A stretch of DNA of 9,687 bases. It comes from Pseudomonas sp. (GTDB lineage Bacteria > Pseudomonadota > Gammaproteobacteria > Pseudomonadales > Pseudomonadaceae). The notes under the pieces are model-generated. The model had not been told where the DNA came from, ran no database searches, and saw only the letters and a program-made list of their open reading frames with translations. The position numbers were made by a program, and so were the translations under genes. Of the stretch, positions 1 to 5,639 are shown piece by piece (within the stretch, counting starts at the first letter, position 1; each line of letters begins with the position of its first letter). The DNA is taken from the NCBI GenBank assembly GCA_003527165.1, contig DPSI01000243.1, positions 1 to 9,687 of the forward strand, written 5' to 3'.

Positions 1-831
1 ACCTTTGAAAAGGCGAAATTCCACGACTACCGCCGCCTGGGAGTCAATCGCCTGTCGATCGGCGTGCAGAGCTTTCAGGCGGCCAAGCTGAAGGCGCTGG
101 GCCGCATCCACGACGGTGACGAAGCCGTGCGTGCCGCCGACATGGCGCGCGCGGCCGGCTTCGATAACTTCAACCTCGACCTGATGCACGGCCTGCCCGA
201 GCAGAGCCTGGACGATGCCCTGAGCGACCTGCGAATCGCCATCGCCCAGAAGCCGACTCACCTGTCGTGGTACCAGCTCACCGTCGAGCCCAATACCGAG
301 TTCTGGAGCAAGCCGCCTCAATTGCCCGAGGACGAGACGCTGTGGGACATCCAGGAGGCCGGCCAGGCGCTGCTCGCCGAGCACGGCTACGGTCAGTATG
401 AGACCTCCGCCTATGCCCAGCCCGGACGCCAGGCGCGACACAACCTCAACTACTGGACTTTCGGCGACTTCCTCGGCCTCGGCGCGGGCGCTCACGGCAA
501 GTGGAGCAGCCCCGACGGACAGATCCGGCGGCATTGGAAGACGCGCCTGCCCAAGGATTATCTCGACCCGGCAAAATACTTCCGCGCCGGTGAAAAGCGC
601 CTCGAACCGGGCGAACTGCCCTTCGAATTCCTGATGAACGTGCTACGCCTCACTGACGGCGTGCCCTCGGTGCTGTTTACTCAGCGCACCGGACTCCCAG
701 TAGAACTGCTCGCTGATGGCCGACGCGAAGCTGAAGCTCGCGGTCTGCTGGAGCGCGACCCGCAGCGGTTGGTCGCCACCCCCAAAGGCCAATTGTTCCT
801 CAACGACCTGCTGCAACTTTTCCTGCCCTAA
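1..831 (+). CDS. hemW: Radical SAM heme chaperone HemW (5' end outside window)
   Basis: HemW binds heme and delivers it to client proteins such as respiratory enzymes. It is related to the oxygen-independent coproporphyrinogen oxidase HemN but is generally not thought to have that oxidase activity. The reading frame is open from base 1, so the gene begins upstream. The 276 visible residues lack the N-terminal CxxxCxxC iron-sulfur motif, roughly 100 residues if the family length of about 380 applies. Visible HemN/HemW signatures are RLSIGVQSF near the start, the segment LDLMHGLPEQSLDDA, YQLTVEPNTEF, ARHNLNYW and the glycine-rich GLGAGAHG. The last 60 or so residues resemble the HemW C-terminal winged-helix-like domain. 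The stop is TAA at 829-831. Its last two bases begin the AAGGA ribosome-binding site of the next gene, so the two genes are probably cotranscribed. Family assignment is firm; the choice of HemW over HemN rests on the C-terminal form and the known Pseudomonas neighbourhood. Confidence 0.95.
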   Translation, partial: TFEKAKFHDYRRLGVNRLSIGVQSFQAAKLKALGRIHDGDEAVRAADMARAAGFDNFNLDLMHGLPEQSLDDALSDLRIAIAQKPTHLSWYQLTVEPNTEFWSKPPQLPEDETLWDIQEAGQALLAEHGYGQYETSAYAQPGRQARHNLNYWTFGDFLGLGAGAHGKWSSPDGQIRRHWKTRLPKDYLDPAKYFRAGEKRLEPGELPFEFLMNVLRLTDGVPSVLFTQRTGLPVELLADGRREAEARGLLERDPQRLVATPKGQLFLNDLLQLFLP

Positions 832-840
832 GGACCCTGC

Positions 841-1164
841 ATGGATTTAGTACTCGACCTCATCGCCACTCTGTCGCGCTGGAGCCGTCATCACCTGTTC
901 GATATTTCCCTGGCGATCATGGCCACGCTGTTCGTACTGTTCGGACCAGCACTGAATGCCTGGGTGCAAAAGAACATCGGCGGGCTGAACTTCATCCTGC
1001 GCACTTTGGCGTTCGTGATTTTCTGTGCGGTGGTCTACGGCCTCGGGATCATTTATCTCAGCCCCTGGCTGGCCAAGGGACTGGCACAGTTCAATAACTA
1101 CACCCTGGCGCCGGTGTTGGTTCTGGTGTTGTTCATCGTTGGAGTGGTGGCTGATCGGAACTAG
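841..1164 (+). CDS. DUF3392 small inner-membrane protein
   Basis: This 107-residue hydrophobic protein resembles the DUF3392 family found next to hemW in Pseudomonas. Its biochemical role is unknown. Three hydrophobic stretches suitable for membrane helices are visible at about residues 18-38, 49-72 and 88-104. Conserved-looking family segments include the opening MDLVLDLIATLSRWSRHHL, FNNYTLAPVL, and the C-terminal VADRN. The start ATG is preceded by AAGGA (830-834) at suitable spacing, and the gap from the hemW stop is 9 bp, so translational coupling and one mRNA are likely. The stop is a normal TAG, which matters when weighing the two unexpected amber codons elsewhere in the window. A small partner role in heme handling is possible from context only. 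The family call is from recalled homologues. Confidence 0.85.
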   Translation: MDLVLDLIATLSRWSRHHLFDISLAIMATLFVLFGPALNAWVQKNIGGLNFILRTLAFVIFCAVVYGLGIIYLSPWLAKGLAQFNNYTLAPVLVLVLFIVGVVADRN

Positions 1165-1203
1165 GAAGCGTCACCGGGGCGGCATTTTATACTTCCTAAA
1201 ACA

Positions 1204-1296
1204 GGCGTTTGGCGTCGCCTGATAGATCAGGTAGGGCCGAACTTGTTCGGCCTTTAGCAAACCTGTGGCCGAATAAATCCGGCCCTACGGTGAAGC
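1204..1296 (+). repeat. REPIN-like repeat, copy 1 (93 bp)
   Basis: This is the first of two direct repeats. It begins GGCGTTTGGCGTCGCC, continues with the small palindrome CCTGAT-AG-ATCAGG, and then has two REP-like hairpins in inverted orientation. The first, 1231-1252, is GTAG followed by GGCCGAA-CTTG-TTCGGCC with a perfect 7-bp stem. The second, 1267-1288, ends in GGCCCTAC and is nearly the reverse complement of the first. GTAGGGCCGAA on one side faces TCCGGCCCTAC on the other, with one mismatch in 11. Two inverted REP sequences separated by a short spacer define a REPIN in Pseudomonas. The family assignment is by structure, since I could not count copies genome-wide. Confidence 0.85.
1235..1255 (+). 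terminator. REP hairpin, possible terminator for hemW-DUF3392
   Basis: A 7-bp perfect stem GGCCGAA/TTCGGCC with a CTTG loop is followed by TTT and lies 70 bp downstream of the DUF3392 stop. It is the first hairpin that could stop plus-strand transcripts from the hemW operon. The T tract is short, so it may act more as an mRNA-stabilising REP than as an efficient terminator. Confidence 0.4.
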
Positions 1297-1372
1297 GACC
1301 TTCCGGCTCCTCTCCACTTCCAGCAAGCCGAACGCAGGCGTTGCGCAGGGGATCGCGAGGTGGGGCGCCAAG

Positions 1373-1412
1373 CCAGGAACGAACGGACAGTTCGCGGAAT
1401 CATCATTCCTGG
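1373..1412. repeat. Nested inverted repeat between the REPIN copies
   Basis: An outer pair CCAGGAA (1373-1379) and TTCCTGG (1406-1412) encloses an inner stem CGAAC-GGACA-GTTCG (1380-1394). Together with the palindrome just downstream, it makes the interval between the direct repeats unusually able to fold. Function unknown; it could be part of a composite mobile repeat. Confidence 0.5.
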
Positions 1413-1418
1413 GCACGC

Positions 1419-1446
1419 CGCGAAGGGCCATCCATGGCCCTTCGCG
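1419..1446. repeat. 28-bp near-perfect palindrome
   Basis: Two perfectly complementary 13-base arms, the left beginning CGCGAAGGGCC and the right ending GGCCCTTCGCG, are separated by only two bases. In RNA it would form a 12-bp hairpin with a TCCA tetraloop. There is no T tract on either side, so it is not an obvious intrinsic terminator. It lies between the two REPIN-like copies and differs from them in sequence. Confidence 0.75.
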
Positions 1447-1505
1447 CCTCTCGCGGCATCCACGCCGCTCAACCCCTTCCACGACAATCCTCACCCTCCT
1501 GAAGG

Positions 1506-1599
1506 GGCGTTTGGCGTCGCCTGATGGATCAGGTAGGGCCGAACTTGTTCGGCCTTTTTGCAAACCTGTGGCTGAATAAATTCGGCCCTACGGTGAAGC
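1506..1599 (+). repeat. REPIN-like repeat, copy 2 (94 bp)
   Basis: This is the second direct repeat, in the same orientation as copy 1 and about 95% identical to it: three or four single-base substitutions and one extra base in the T run. The inverted REP pair is better preserved here. GTAGGGCCGAA at 1533-1543 and TTCGGCCCTAC at 1581-1591 are perfect 11-bp reverse complements. Hairpins are GGCCGAA-CTTG-TTCGGCC (1537-1554) and GGCTGAA-TAAA-TTCGGCC (1570-1587, one G-T pair). The bases AGCGTTTGG just after the unit (1602-1610) echo the start of the repeat, so a further degenerate fragment may follow. Confidence 0.85.
1537..1559 (+). terminator. REP hairpin with five Ts, terminator-like
   Basis: The stem GGCCGAA/TTCGGCC with a CTTG loop is followed directly by TTTTT, giving the form of a rho-independent terminator for plus-strand transcription. 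It could act as a second stop for the hemW-DUF3392 unit and shield the convergent DUF1329 gene from read-through. The hairpin belongs to the repeat, so termination may be incidental. Confidence 0.5.
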
Positions 1600-1708
1600 A
1601 AAGCGTTTGGTCCTAAAGGGAAACCAACGCCACTCAACTACCTAACGAGCGAACCTACTCCATCAAGCAACTCGCTTGATAGCGCAAGGCAACGCCGCAA
1701 GGATCACC

Positions 1709-3046
1709 TCAGTTCCCCCCTCTCCTCAAAGCCGCCGGAGAGAAGTCCCGCGGGCTGAGCCTGACGTCGAAATCGTACATCGGCTCATTGTTGTCCAATC
1801 CGTCCACAAAGTAGTTGCCGTCCTTGAGGTGGTACAGCGTTTCGACCGTGCTATTGAACATTGGCACCTCGTAATAGCTGATCGGATGGCTTTCCTGCAG
1901 CCCGATCAACTCACCCGTCTCGTCGAACAGGTCCACCGCCAGAATCGACCAGCTGTCTTCATCGATATAGAAGCGGCGCTTGGCATAGGGATGACGGAAG
2001 CCCTTGCGCAGGGTTGCGTCGACCACCCAGACCCGATGCAACTCATAGCGCAGCAGCTCAGGATTCAAGGTGCGCGGGCCGACGATATCCTCGTAGGGAA
2101 TACCTTTCTGGTGCACCGCATAGCTGTTGTAAGGCACCAGCATCTCGCGCTTGGCGACCAGCGCCCACTCGTAGCGGTCTGGCGCGCCATTGAATGAGTC
2201 CACCACATCCGCCGTGGCCAACCCGCTGGTATCGGGTTGCAGCGAGTCGTAGGCGAGCGACGGCAGGCGCCGTACGCGGCGGTCGGACGGGCTGTAGCGC
2301 CAGGCCTTGCGCACGGCCAGGACCTAGTCGAGCGGGTCCTGAACCACCAGTGCGGTACCGGACAGCTTGGCGGGCGCGGTGACGCGATACTTGTAATACA
2401 GCGAGGTGTTATCGAGATCGGCCTGGGCCATGCCCTCGCGGTTATAAATGTAGTAAATGTGTCGATCACGCTTGATGTAGGTTGGATTGCCGTTGATGAC
2501 CACAGCCTGATTGTTGACGAAGTGAGTCTGGTCACCTTTGTAGTGCAAGACGTGGTTCCAGATCACTTCCATCCCATCCTGCGGGATCGGAAACGGGATG
2601 CCGGCAGACGCGCCCTTGATGCCGTTGCCGTTAGCGATCAGCTCTGCATTGTCTGCGTTCAGCCGCGTGGCGTCATAGATGCGCTGCGGGTTGGCAGCGC
2701 TGCGGCGTGAAGGAAAGACCCGCAGGTGAAAATCCGAATGCCGCTCGACCAGTGCTCGCAACCCCTCCGGCAACAGCGCCGCGTATTGAGCGACGTTGCT
2801 CTGGTCGACCCGGTAAAGCACAGGATCGGTCGAGTAGGGGTCCGGGTGGTGCATACCCACTTCGTAACCAACCGGCGGTTGCACACCACCGGTCCATGCC
2901 GGAATCGTACCGGCGGCGTTGCCGGCGCGTTCGGCGCCCAGCGGGGTCAGCTCCTGTCCAAGACGCACGGCCTGGCTGTCATCCACTTTGGCCTGGGCCT
3001 GGCTGGCACATGCGGCCAGCAACAGAATTCCAAACGTTCTGAACAT
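1709..3046 (-). pseudogene. DUF1329 envelope protein gene with an internal amber stop
   Basis: Read from ATG 3046 to TGA 1709 this frame would encode about 445 residues, the usual DUF1329 length, but codon 241 is TAG (2326-2324). Both halves stay in the same frame and match the family. Upstream are KVDDSQAVRLGQELTPLGAE, AWTGGVQPPVGYE, HHPDPY, FPSRRSA, GIPFPIPQDGMEVIWNH and the YKYRVTAPAKLSGTALV segment. Downstream are RKAWRYSPSDRRVRRLPSLA, FNGAPDRYEW, YNSYAVH, YELHRVWVVDATLR, RFYIDEDSW and FSPAALRRGG. In recalled homologues the residue at the stop is usually glutamine, so a single CAG-to-TAG change would explain it. The N-terminus is a signal sequence. It contains a possible lipobox LAAC at residues 10-13 and a possible signal peptidase I site after AQA. 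AAGGAG (3054-3059) precedes the start. Family members are uncharacterised envelope proteins often encoded beside DUF1302; none is visible here. Options are a recent pseudogene, a truncated 240-residue product, amber readthrough, or a sequencing error. Confidence 0.88.
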
Positions 3047-3224
3047 GTTTTCGCTCCTTTGCAGTGCAGCAGGCGCGCTGCAGCTAACCGCCCTCGTGCC
3101 GGCAGGCAGGGCATTCCGTTGAGGTGTTGGGGATCGTGCCTTCCTGGCATTCTTCTGGTTGTCAGGTCTTCCTTGGGCCGCTTGATCGCGGCTCTGTGGG
3201 GTGCGGCCGTGGCACCCTTTTCAG

Positions 3225-3896
3225 TCAGCCGATGCGCTCGAACTTGAGGTCCCAGACCCCATGGCCCAAACGCTCACCACGACGCTCGAACTTGGTCGTC
3301 GGGCGCTCCTGTGGGCGCTCGACGTATTGGCCGTTTGACGCCTGGTTGCGATAGCCGGACGCGACGCTCATGACGTCGAGCATGTGCTCTGCATAGGCTT
3401 CCCAGTCGGTCGCCATATGCAATACACCACCGATCTTGAGCTTTTGTCGTACCAGTTCGGCGAATGCTGGCTGGACGATGCGCCGCTTGTGGTGGCGACT
3501 TTTGTGCCAAGGGTCGGGGAAAAACAGCAAGACCCGATCCAGGCTGGCGTCGGGTACGCATTCACGCAGCACTTCAAGCGCATCGCAACTGTAAACCCGC
3601 ACGTTTGTCAGGTTTTGTGACAGAAGCCCGTTTAGCAGCGCCCCTACACCCGGCGAATGCACTTCAACCCCGATGAAATCCTGTTCGGGTGCTGCCGCCG
3701 CCATTTCCAACGTAGAGTGCCCCATGCCGAAGCCGATTTCGAACGTCCGCGGCGCCTTCCGACCAAACACTTGGTCGAAATCGCGCAAGCCGTCGGTCAG
3801 CTCCAGACCAAACCGCGGCCAACCCTGATCCAGGCCCCGCTGCTGGCCTTCGGTCATGCGACCGGCACGCATCACGAAGCTTTTGATGGTGCGCAT
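3225..3896 (-). CDS. trmB: tRNA (guanine-N7-)-methyltransferase TrmB
   Basis: TrmB uses S-adenosylmethionine to make 7-methylguanosine at position 46 of the tRNA variable loop, in the cytoplasm. The 223-residue product has the family signatures: [18 protein letters not shown] (4-21), the SAM-binding loop EIGFGMG (53-59), GVEVH (76-80), the hallmark [14 protein letters not shown] (126-139) with the conserved Asp128, and [17 protein letters not shown] near the end. The start is uncertain. ATG 3896 lacks a visible Shine-Dalgarno sequence. An in-frame ATG at 3935, with a weak AGG 7 bases ahead, would give MSD, then TAG, then SSPADGQRR joined to the annotated protein. Pseudomonas TrmB proteins usually carry such a variable N-terminal tail, so 3935 may be the ancestral start with codon 4 now amber. 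All catalytic parts lie after 3896, so reinitiation there should give an active enzyme. It follows thiG by 74 bp or more and is probably in the thiSG transcript. Confidence 0.95.
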   Translation of the reverse strand: MRTIKSFVMRAGRMTEGQQRGLDQGWPRFGLELTDGLRDFDQVFGRKAPRTFEIGFGMGHSTLEMAAAAPEQDFIGVEVHSPGVGALLNGLLSQNLTNVRVYSCDALEVLRECVPDASLDRVLLFFPDPWHKSRHHKRRIVQPAFAELVRQKLKIGGVLHMATDWEAYAEHMLDVMSVASGYRNQASNGQYVERPQERPTTKFERRGERLGHGVWDLKFERIG

Positions 3897-3959
3897 GCGC
3901 CGTTGGCCGTCGGCCGGGGAGGACTAGTCACTCATGAACGAACCTGCAGATAACAATGA

Positions 3960-3991
3960 CCCGCCGCGCGATCGGGCGAGCGCGCGGCGGG
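3960..3991 (-). other. GC-rich hairpin between thiG and trmB
   Basis: Perfect 11-bp arms CCCGCCGCGCG and CGCGCGGCGGG enclose a 10-base loop. In the minus-strand transcript this very stable stem lies about 18 bases after the thiG stop and 24 bases before ATG 3935 of trmB. The bases after it (TCATTGTTATC) are only partly T-rich, so it may be a weak terminator/attenuator or an mRNA-stabilising 3' stem for thiSG. The run of eight Ts beside the thiG stop lies before the stem, not after it. Confidence 0.55.
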
Positions 3992-4009
3992 AAACGGGAG
4001 GAAAAAAAA

Positions 4010-4804
4010 TTAGCGGATCAGGCCTTCCAGAGGCGAAGAGGCGCTGGCATAGAGTTTCTTCGGCATGCGTCCAGCCAGGTAGGCCAGGCGCCCGGCCTCG
4101 ATGGCGTATTTCATCGCCTCGGCCATCAGCACCGGATTCTGCGCATGGGCGATGGCACTGTTCATCAGCACCGCCTCGCAACCCAGCTCCATGGCGATGG
4201 TGGCATCGGACGCCGTGCCCACGCCGGCGTCGACAAGCACAGGGACCTTGGCTTCTTCGAGAATGATGCGCAAGTTGTAAGGATTGCAGATTCCCAGACC
4301 GGTACCGATCAGACCGGCCAGTGGCATCACCGCGATACAGCCCATGTCGGCCAGTTGGCGGGCAATGATCGGATCGTCACTGGTATAGACCATCACGTCG
4401 AAGCCGTCCTTGACCAGCACCTCGGCGGCCTTGAGGGTTTCGATCACGTTGGGGAACAGTGTCTTCTGGTCGGCCAGCACTTCCAGCTTGACCAGCTTGT
4501 GGCCGTCGAGCAGTTCTCGGGCCAGGCGGCAGGTACGCACGGCCTCGTCGGCGTCGTAACAGCCGGCAGTGTTCGGCAGAATGGTGTAGCGATCTGGCGA
4601 GATGACATCGAGCAGATTGGGCTCGCCCGGGTTTTGGCCGATGTTGGTGCGACGCACCGCGACGGTGACGATCTCTGCACCCGAGGCCTCGATCGCGGCG
4701 CGGGTCTCGTCGAGATCCTTGTACTTGCCGGTGCCCACCAGCAGGCGCGACTGATAGGTGCGGCCAGCGAGCGTGAAGGGTTTGTCGTGCGGAACTGGGC
4801 TCAT
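4010..4804 (-). CDS. thiG: Thiazole synthase ThiG
   Basis: ThiG condenses 1-deoxy-D-xylulose 5-phosphate, dehydroglycine and the ThiS thiocarboxylate to form the thiazole phosphate half of thiamine, in the cytoplasm. The 264-residue product has normal length and near-consensus family sequence: [11 protein letters not shown] (20-30), VAVRRTN (48-54), the Schiff-base lysine in LVKLEVL (Lys106), [23 protein letters not shown], and [15 protein letters not shown] for phosphate binding. I place the start at ATG 4804 because it gives the standard N-terminus and has AGGA at 4812-4815 in the right place. The frame remains open upstream to 4954, but that extension overlaps thiS and has no family resemblance. 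The gene follows thiS by 85 bp. No TPP riboswitch is visible upstream; in Pseudomonas that control is normally at thiC. Confidence 0.98.
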   Translation of the reverse strand: MSPVPHDKPFTLAGRTYQSRLLVGTGKYKDLDETRAAIEASGAEIVTVAVRRTNIGQNPGEPNLLDVISPDRYTILPNTAGCYDADEAVRTCRLARELLDGHKLVKLEVLADQKTLFPNVIETLKAAEVLVKDGFDVMVYTSDDPIIARQLADMGCIAVMPLAGLIGTGLGICNPYNLRIILEEAKVPVLVDAGVGTASDATIAMELGCEAVLMNSAIAHAQNPVLMAEAMKYAIEAGRLAYLAGRMPKKLYASASSPLEGLIR

Positions 4805-4841
4805 GCGACCATCCTGTTTCAGACGTAATGAAGCGAGAAAT

Positions 4842-4862
4842 ACGTCGCTGCACGGGCGACGT
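4842..4862 (-). other. Intercistronic hairpin between thiS and thiG
   Basis: In the minus-strand transcript, ACGTCGC and GCGACGT pair as a perfect 7-bp stem with a CCGTGCA loop. The stem sits mid-gap, about 27 bases after the thiS stop and 37 bases before the thiG start. It could mark mRNA processing or set the ThiS:ThiG ratio. There is no T tract, so termination is unlikely. Confidence 0.45.
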
Positions 4863-4889
4863 CCGGAAATATCGATGCGGCAGGTATTG

Positions 4890-5090
4890 TCAGCCGCCGC
4901 CGATGGCATGCACGACTTCGACCTGGTCGCCTTCGGCCAGCACCGTCGCGGCATGCTGGCTGCGCGGTACGATGTCGCGATTGAGCTCGACCGCCAGCCG
5001 GCGCCCAGTCAGTTCCAGGCGCTGCAGCAGATCGGCCACCGACTGACCGTCAGGGAGCTCGTAGCGCTCGCCGTTCAACTGAATGTGCAT
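4890..5090 (-). CDS. thiS: Sulfur carrier protein ThiS
   Basis: ThiS is a 66-residue ubiquitin-fold protein. Its C-terminal glycine is adenylated and turned into a thiocarboxylate that supplies sulfur to ThiG. The frame shows the ThiS pattern [22 protein letters not shown], then [13 protein letters not shown], and ends [10 protein letters not shown], supplying the required terminal Gly-Gly. ATG 5090 is chosen because it begins the conserved MxIQLNG strand; an in-frame start seven codons upstream (5111) would lie at the predicted transcription start. A GGTGG about 8 bases before ATG 5090 is a modest ribosome-binding site. Encoding directly ahead of thiG supports the role. The activating enzyme (ThiF/MoeB type) is not in the window. 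Confidence 0.95.
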   Translation of the reverse strand: MHIQLNGERYELPDGQSVADLLQRLELTGRRLAVELNRDIVPRSQHAATVLAEGDQVEVVHAIGGG

Positions 5091-5120
5091 AGTGATCGCC
5101 ACCATTGCCAAGGGGCCCGC

Positions 5121-5149
5121 ATTCTAGCCCGATCGACCCGGCGCACCAA
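5121..5149 (-). promoter_or_regulatory. Sigma70-type promoter for thiS-thiG(-trmB)
   Basis: Reading the minus strand, TTGGTG (5149-5144) and TAGAAT (5126-5121) are separated by exactly 17 bases, a good match to the -35/-10 consensus. The expected start is near 5114, leaving a leader of about 24 bases before thiS. That is too short for a TPP riboswitch, so this operon appears to lack direct thiamine control at this promoter. Confidence 0.7.
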
Positions 5150-5195
5150 GGCGGTGAGCGCTGCCATTCATCTTCGCAGGCCGCAGGTCGCCTTG

Positions 5196-5570
5196 CTAGC
5201 CGCGAAGGTTCCAGGCCGCCAGTATCAAACAGATCCACCCCGCCAGAAACGCGGTCCCGCCGATGGGCGTGATGATCCCCAGCTTGCCGACGCCCGTGAG
5301 GGTCAGTAGGTAGAGACTGCCGGAAAACAACAGGACGCCCAGCGCAAACAGCCCGCCGGCCGCAGTCAGCAGGCGACTCGGCGTATGCAACGCGAGCAAG
5401 GCCACCCCGAACAGCGCCAACGCGTGGATCAACTGATACTGCACGCCAGTCTGGAATACCGCGAGATAGTCGGCACCGAGGCGGCTTTTCAAACCATGGG
5501 CGGCGAAGGCGCCCAGCGCCACGCCGGTCAGTCCGAAGAAGGCGGCAAGCAGAAGAAAGGGACGAATCAT
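5196..5570 (-). CDS. DUF423 (YgdD-type) inner-membrane protein
   Basis: This 124-residue membrane protein belongs to the DUF423/YgdD family, function unknown. Family features are the N-terminal segment GLTGVALGAFAAHGLKSRL (about 14-32), the polar YLAVFQTGVQYQLIHALAL (about 35-53), the middle FSGSLYLLTLTG (82-93), and the glycine-rich ITPIGGTAFLAGW near the end. Four hydrophobic stretches are visible at about 5-24, 45-61, 68-91 and 99-121. The start ATG 5570 has GGAAG about 7 bases upstream. The gene is divergent from mtgA and lies 105 bp before thiS, which has its own promoter. Read-through from DUF423 into thiS is possible. The conserved position beside thiSG in Pseudomonas does not reveal a function. 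Confidence 0.93.
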   Translation of the reverse strand: MIRPFLLLAAFFGLTGVALGAFAAHGLKSRLGADYLAVFQTGVQYQLIHALALFGVALLALHTPSRLLTAAGGLFALGVLLFSGSLYLLTLTGVGKLGIITPIGGTAFLAGWICLILAAWNLRG

Positions 5571-5604
5571 TCGGGCGCTTCCAGTCAGGGTGTGATGACG
5601 CCGC

Positions 5605-5610
5605 TATAAT
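5605..5610 (+). promoter_or_regulatory. Consensus -10 box upstream of mtgA
   Basis: A perfect TATAAT lies 29 bases ahead of the mtgA ATG, in the divergent DUF423/mtgA gap. The -35 position at 17-bp spacing (CAGTCA, 5582-5587) matches the consensus poorly, so either an activator helps or the promoter is weak. Transcription would start near 5617, giving a short leader of about 23 bases. Confidence 0.55.
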
Positions 5611-5639
5611 GCCCGTTCCCTCAGGCCCCGACCACGTCC

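Larger units (their letters stand above)
1165..1708. other. 544-bp gene-free region with a REPIN-like repeat cluster
   Basis: No open frame here looks like a protein. The short frames present are arginine/proline/serine-rich with no recognisable motif, and they run through palindromic repeats. The stretch contains two direct repeats (1204-1296 and 1506-1599), a palindrome-rich segment between them, and about 110 bp of further small inverted repeats before the end of the convergent DUF1329 gene. One of these is a 7-bp stem with a 5-nt loop at 1662-1680 (ATCAAGC/GCTTGAT). Another is an imperfect stem at 1603-1630 (GCGTTTGGT / ACCAACGC, one bulged base). The region separates two converging transcription units, a typical place for REP-type elements to accumulate. 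Confidence 0.8.

Noticed and set aside
1209..1563. Open frames of 77-97 codons on both strands in the repeat region
   Set aside because: They run through REP hairpins and palindromes, have arginine/serine/proline-rich translations without family motifs, and overlap one another in several frames. This is typical of GC-rich noncoding DNA.
1204..1599. CRISPR array or attC-type integron site
   Set aside because: There are only two repeats, far longer than CRISPR repeats, with a 209-bp spacer, no cas genes and no integrase. The inverted GGCCGAA hairpins fit REP/REPIN structure better.
2237..2710. 157-codon plus-strand frame opposite the DUF1329 gene
   Set aside because: It is the antisense shadow of a frame with clear DUF1329 sequence and has no recognisable protein features.
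3199..3221. Plus-strand hairpin GGGTGC/GCACCC followed by TTTT, terminator-like
   Set aside because: No plus-strand gene ends upstream; both flanking genes are on the minus strand, where the stem is followed by CACAGAG and not Ts. Probably chance, or only a weak stem after trmB.
3956..4828. 290-codon plus-strand frame opposite thiG
   Set aside because: The opposite strand is unmistakable ThiG. The long complementary frame is a known effect of GC-rich codon use, and its translation shows no family motifs.
4805..4954. N-terminal extension of thiG to 4954
   Set aside because: It would overlap thiS, add 50 residues not seen in ThiG proteins, and ignore the good AGGA site ahead of ATG 4804.
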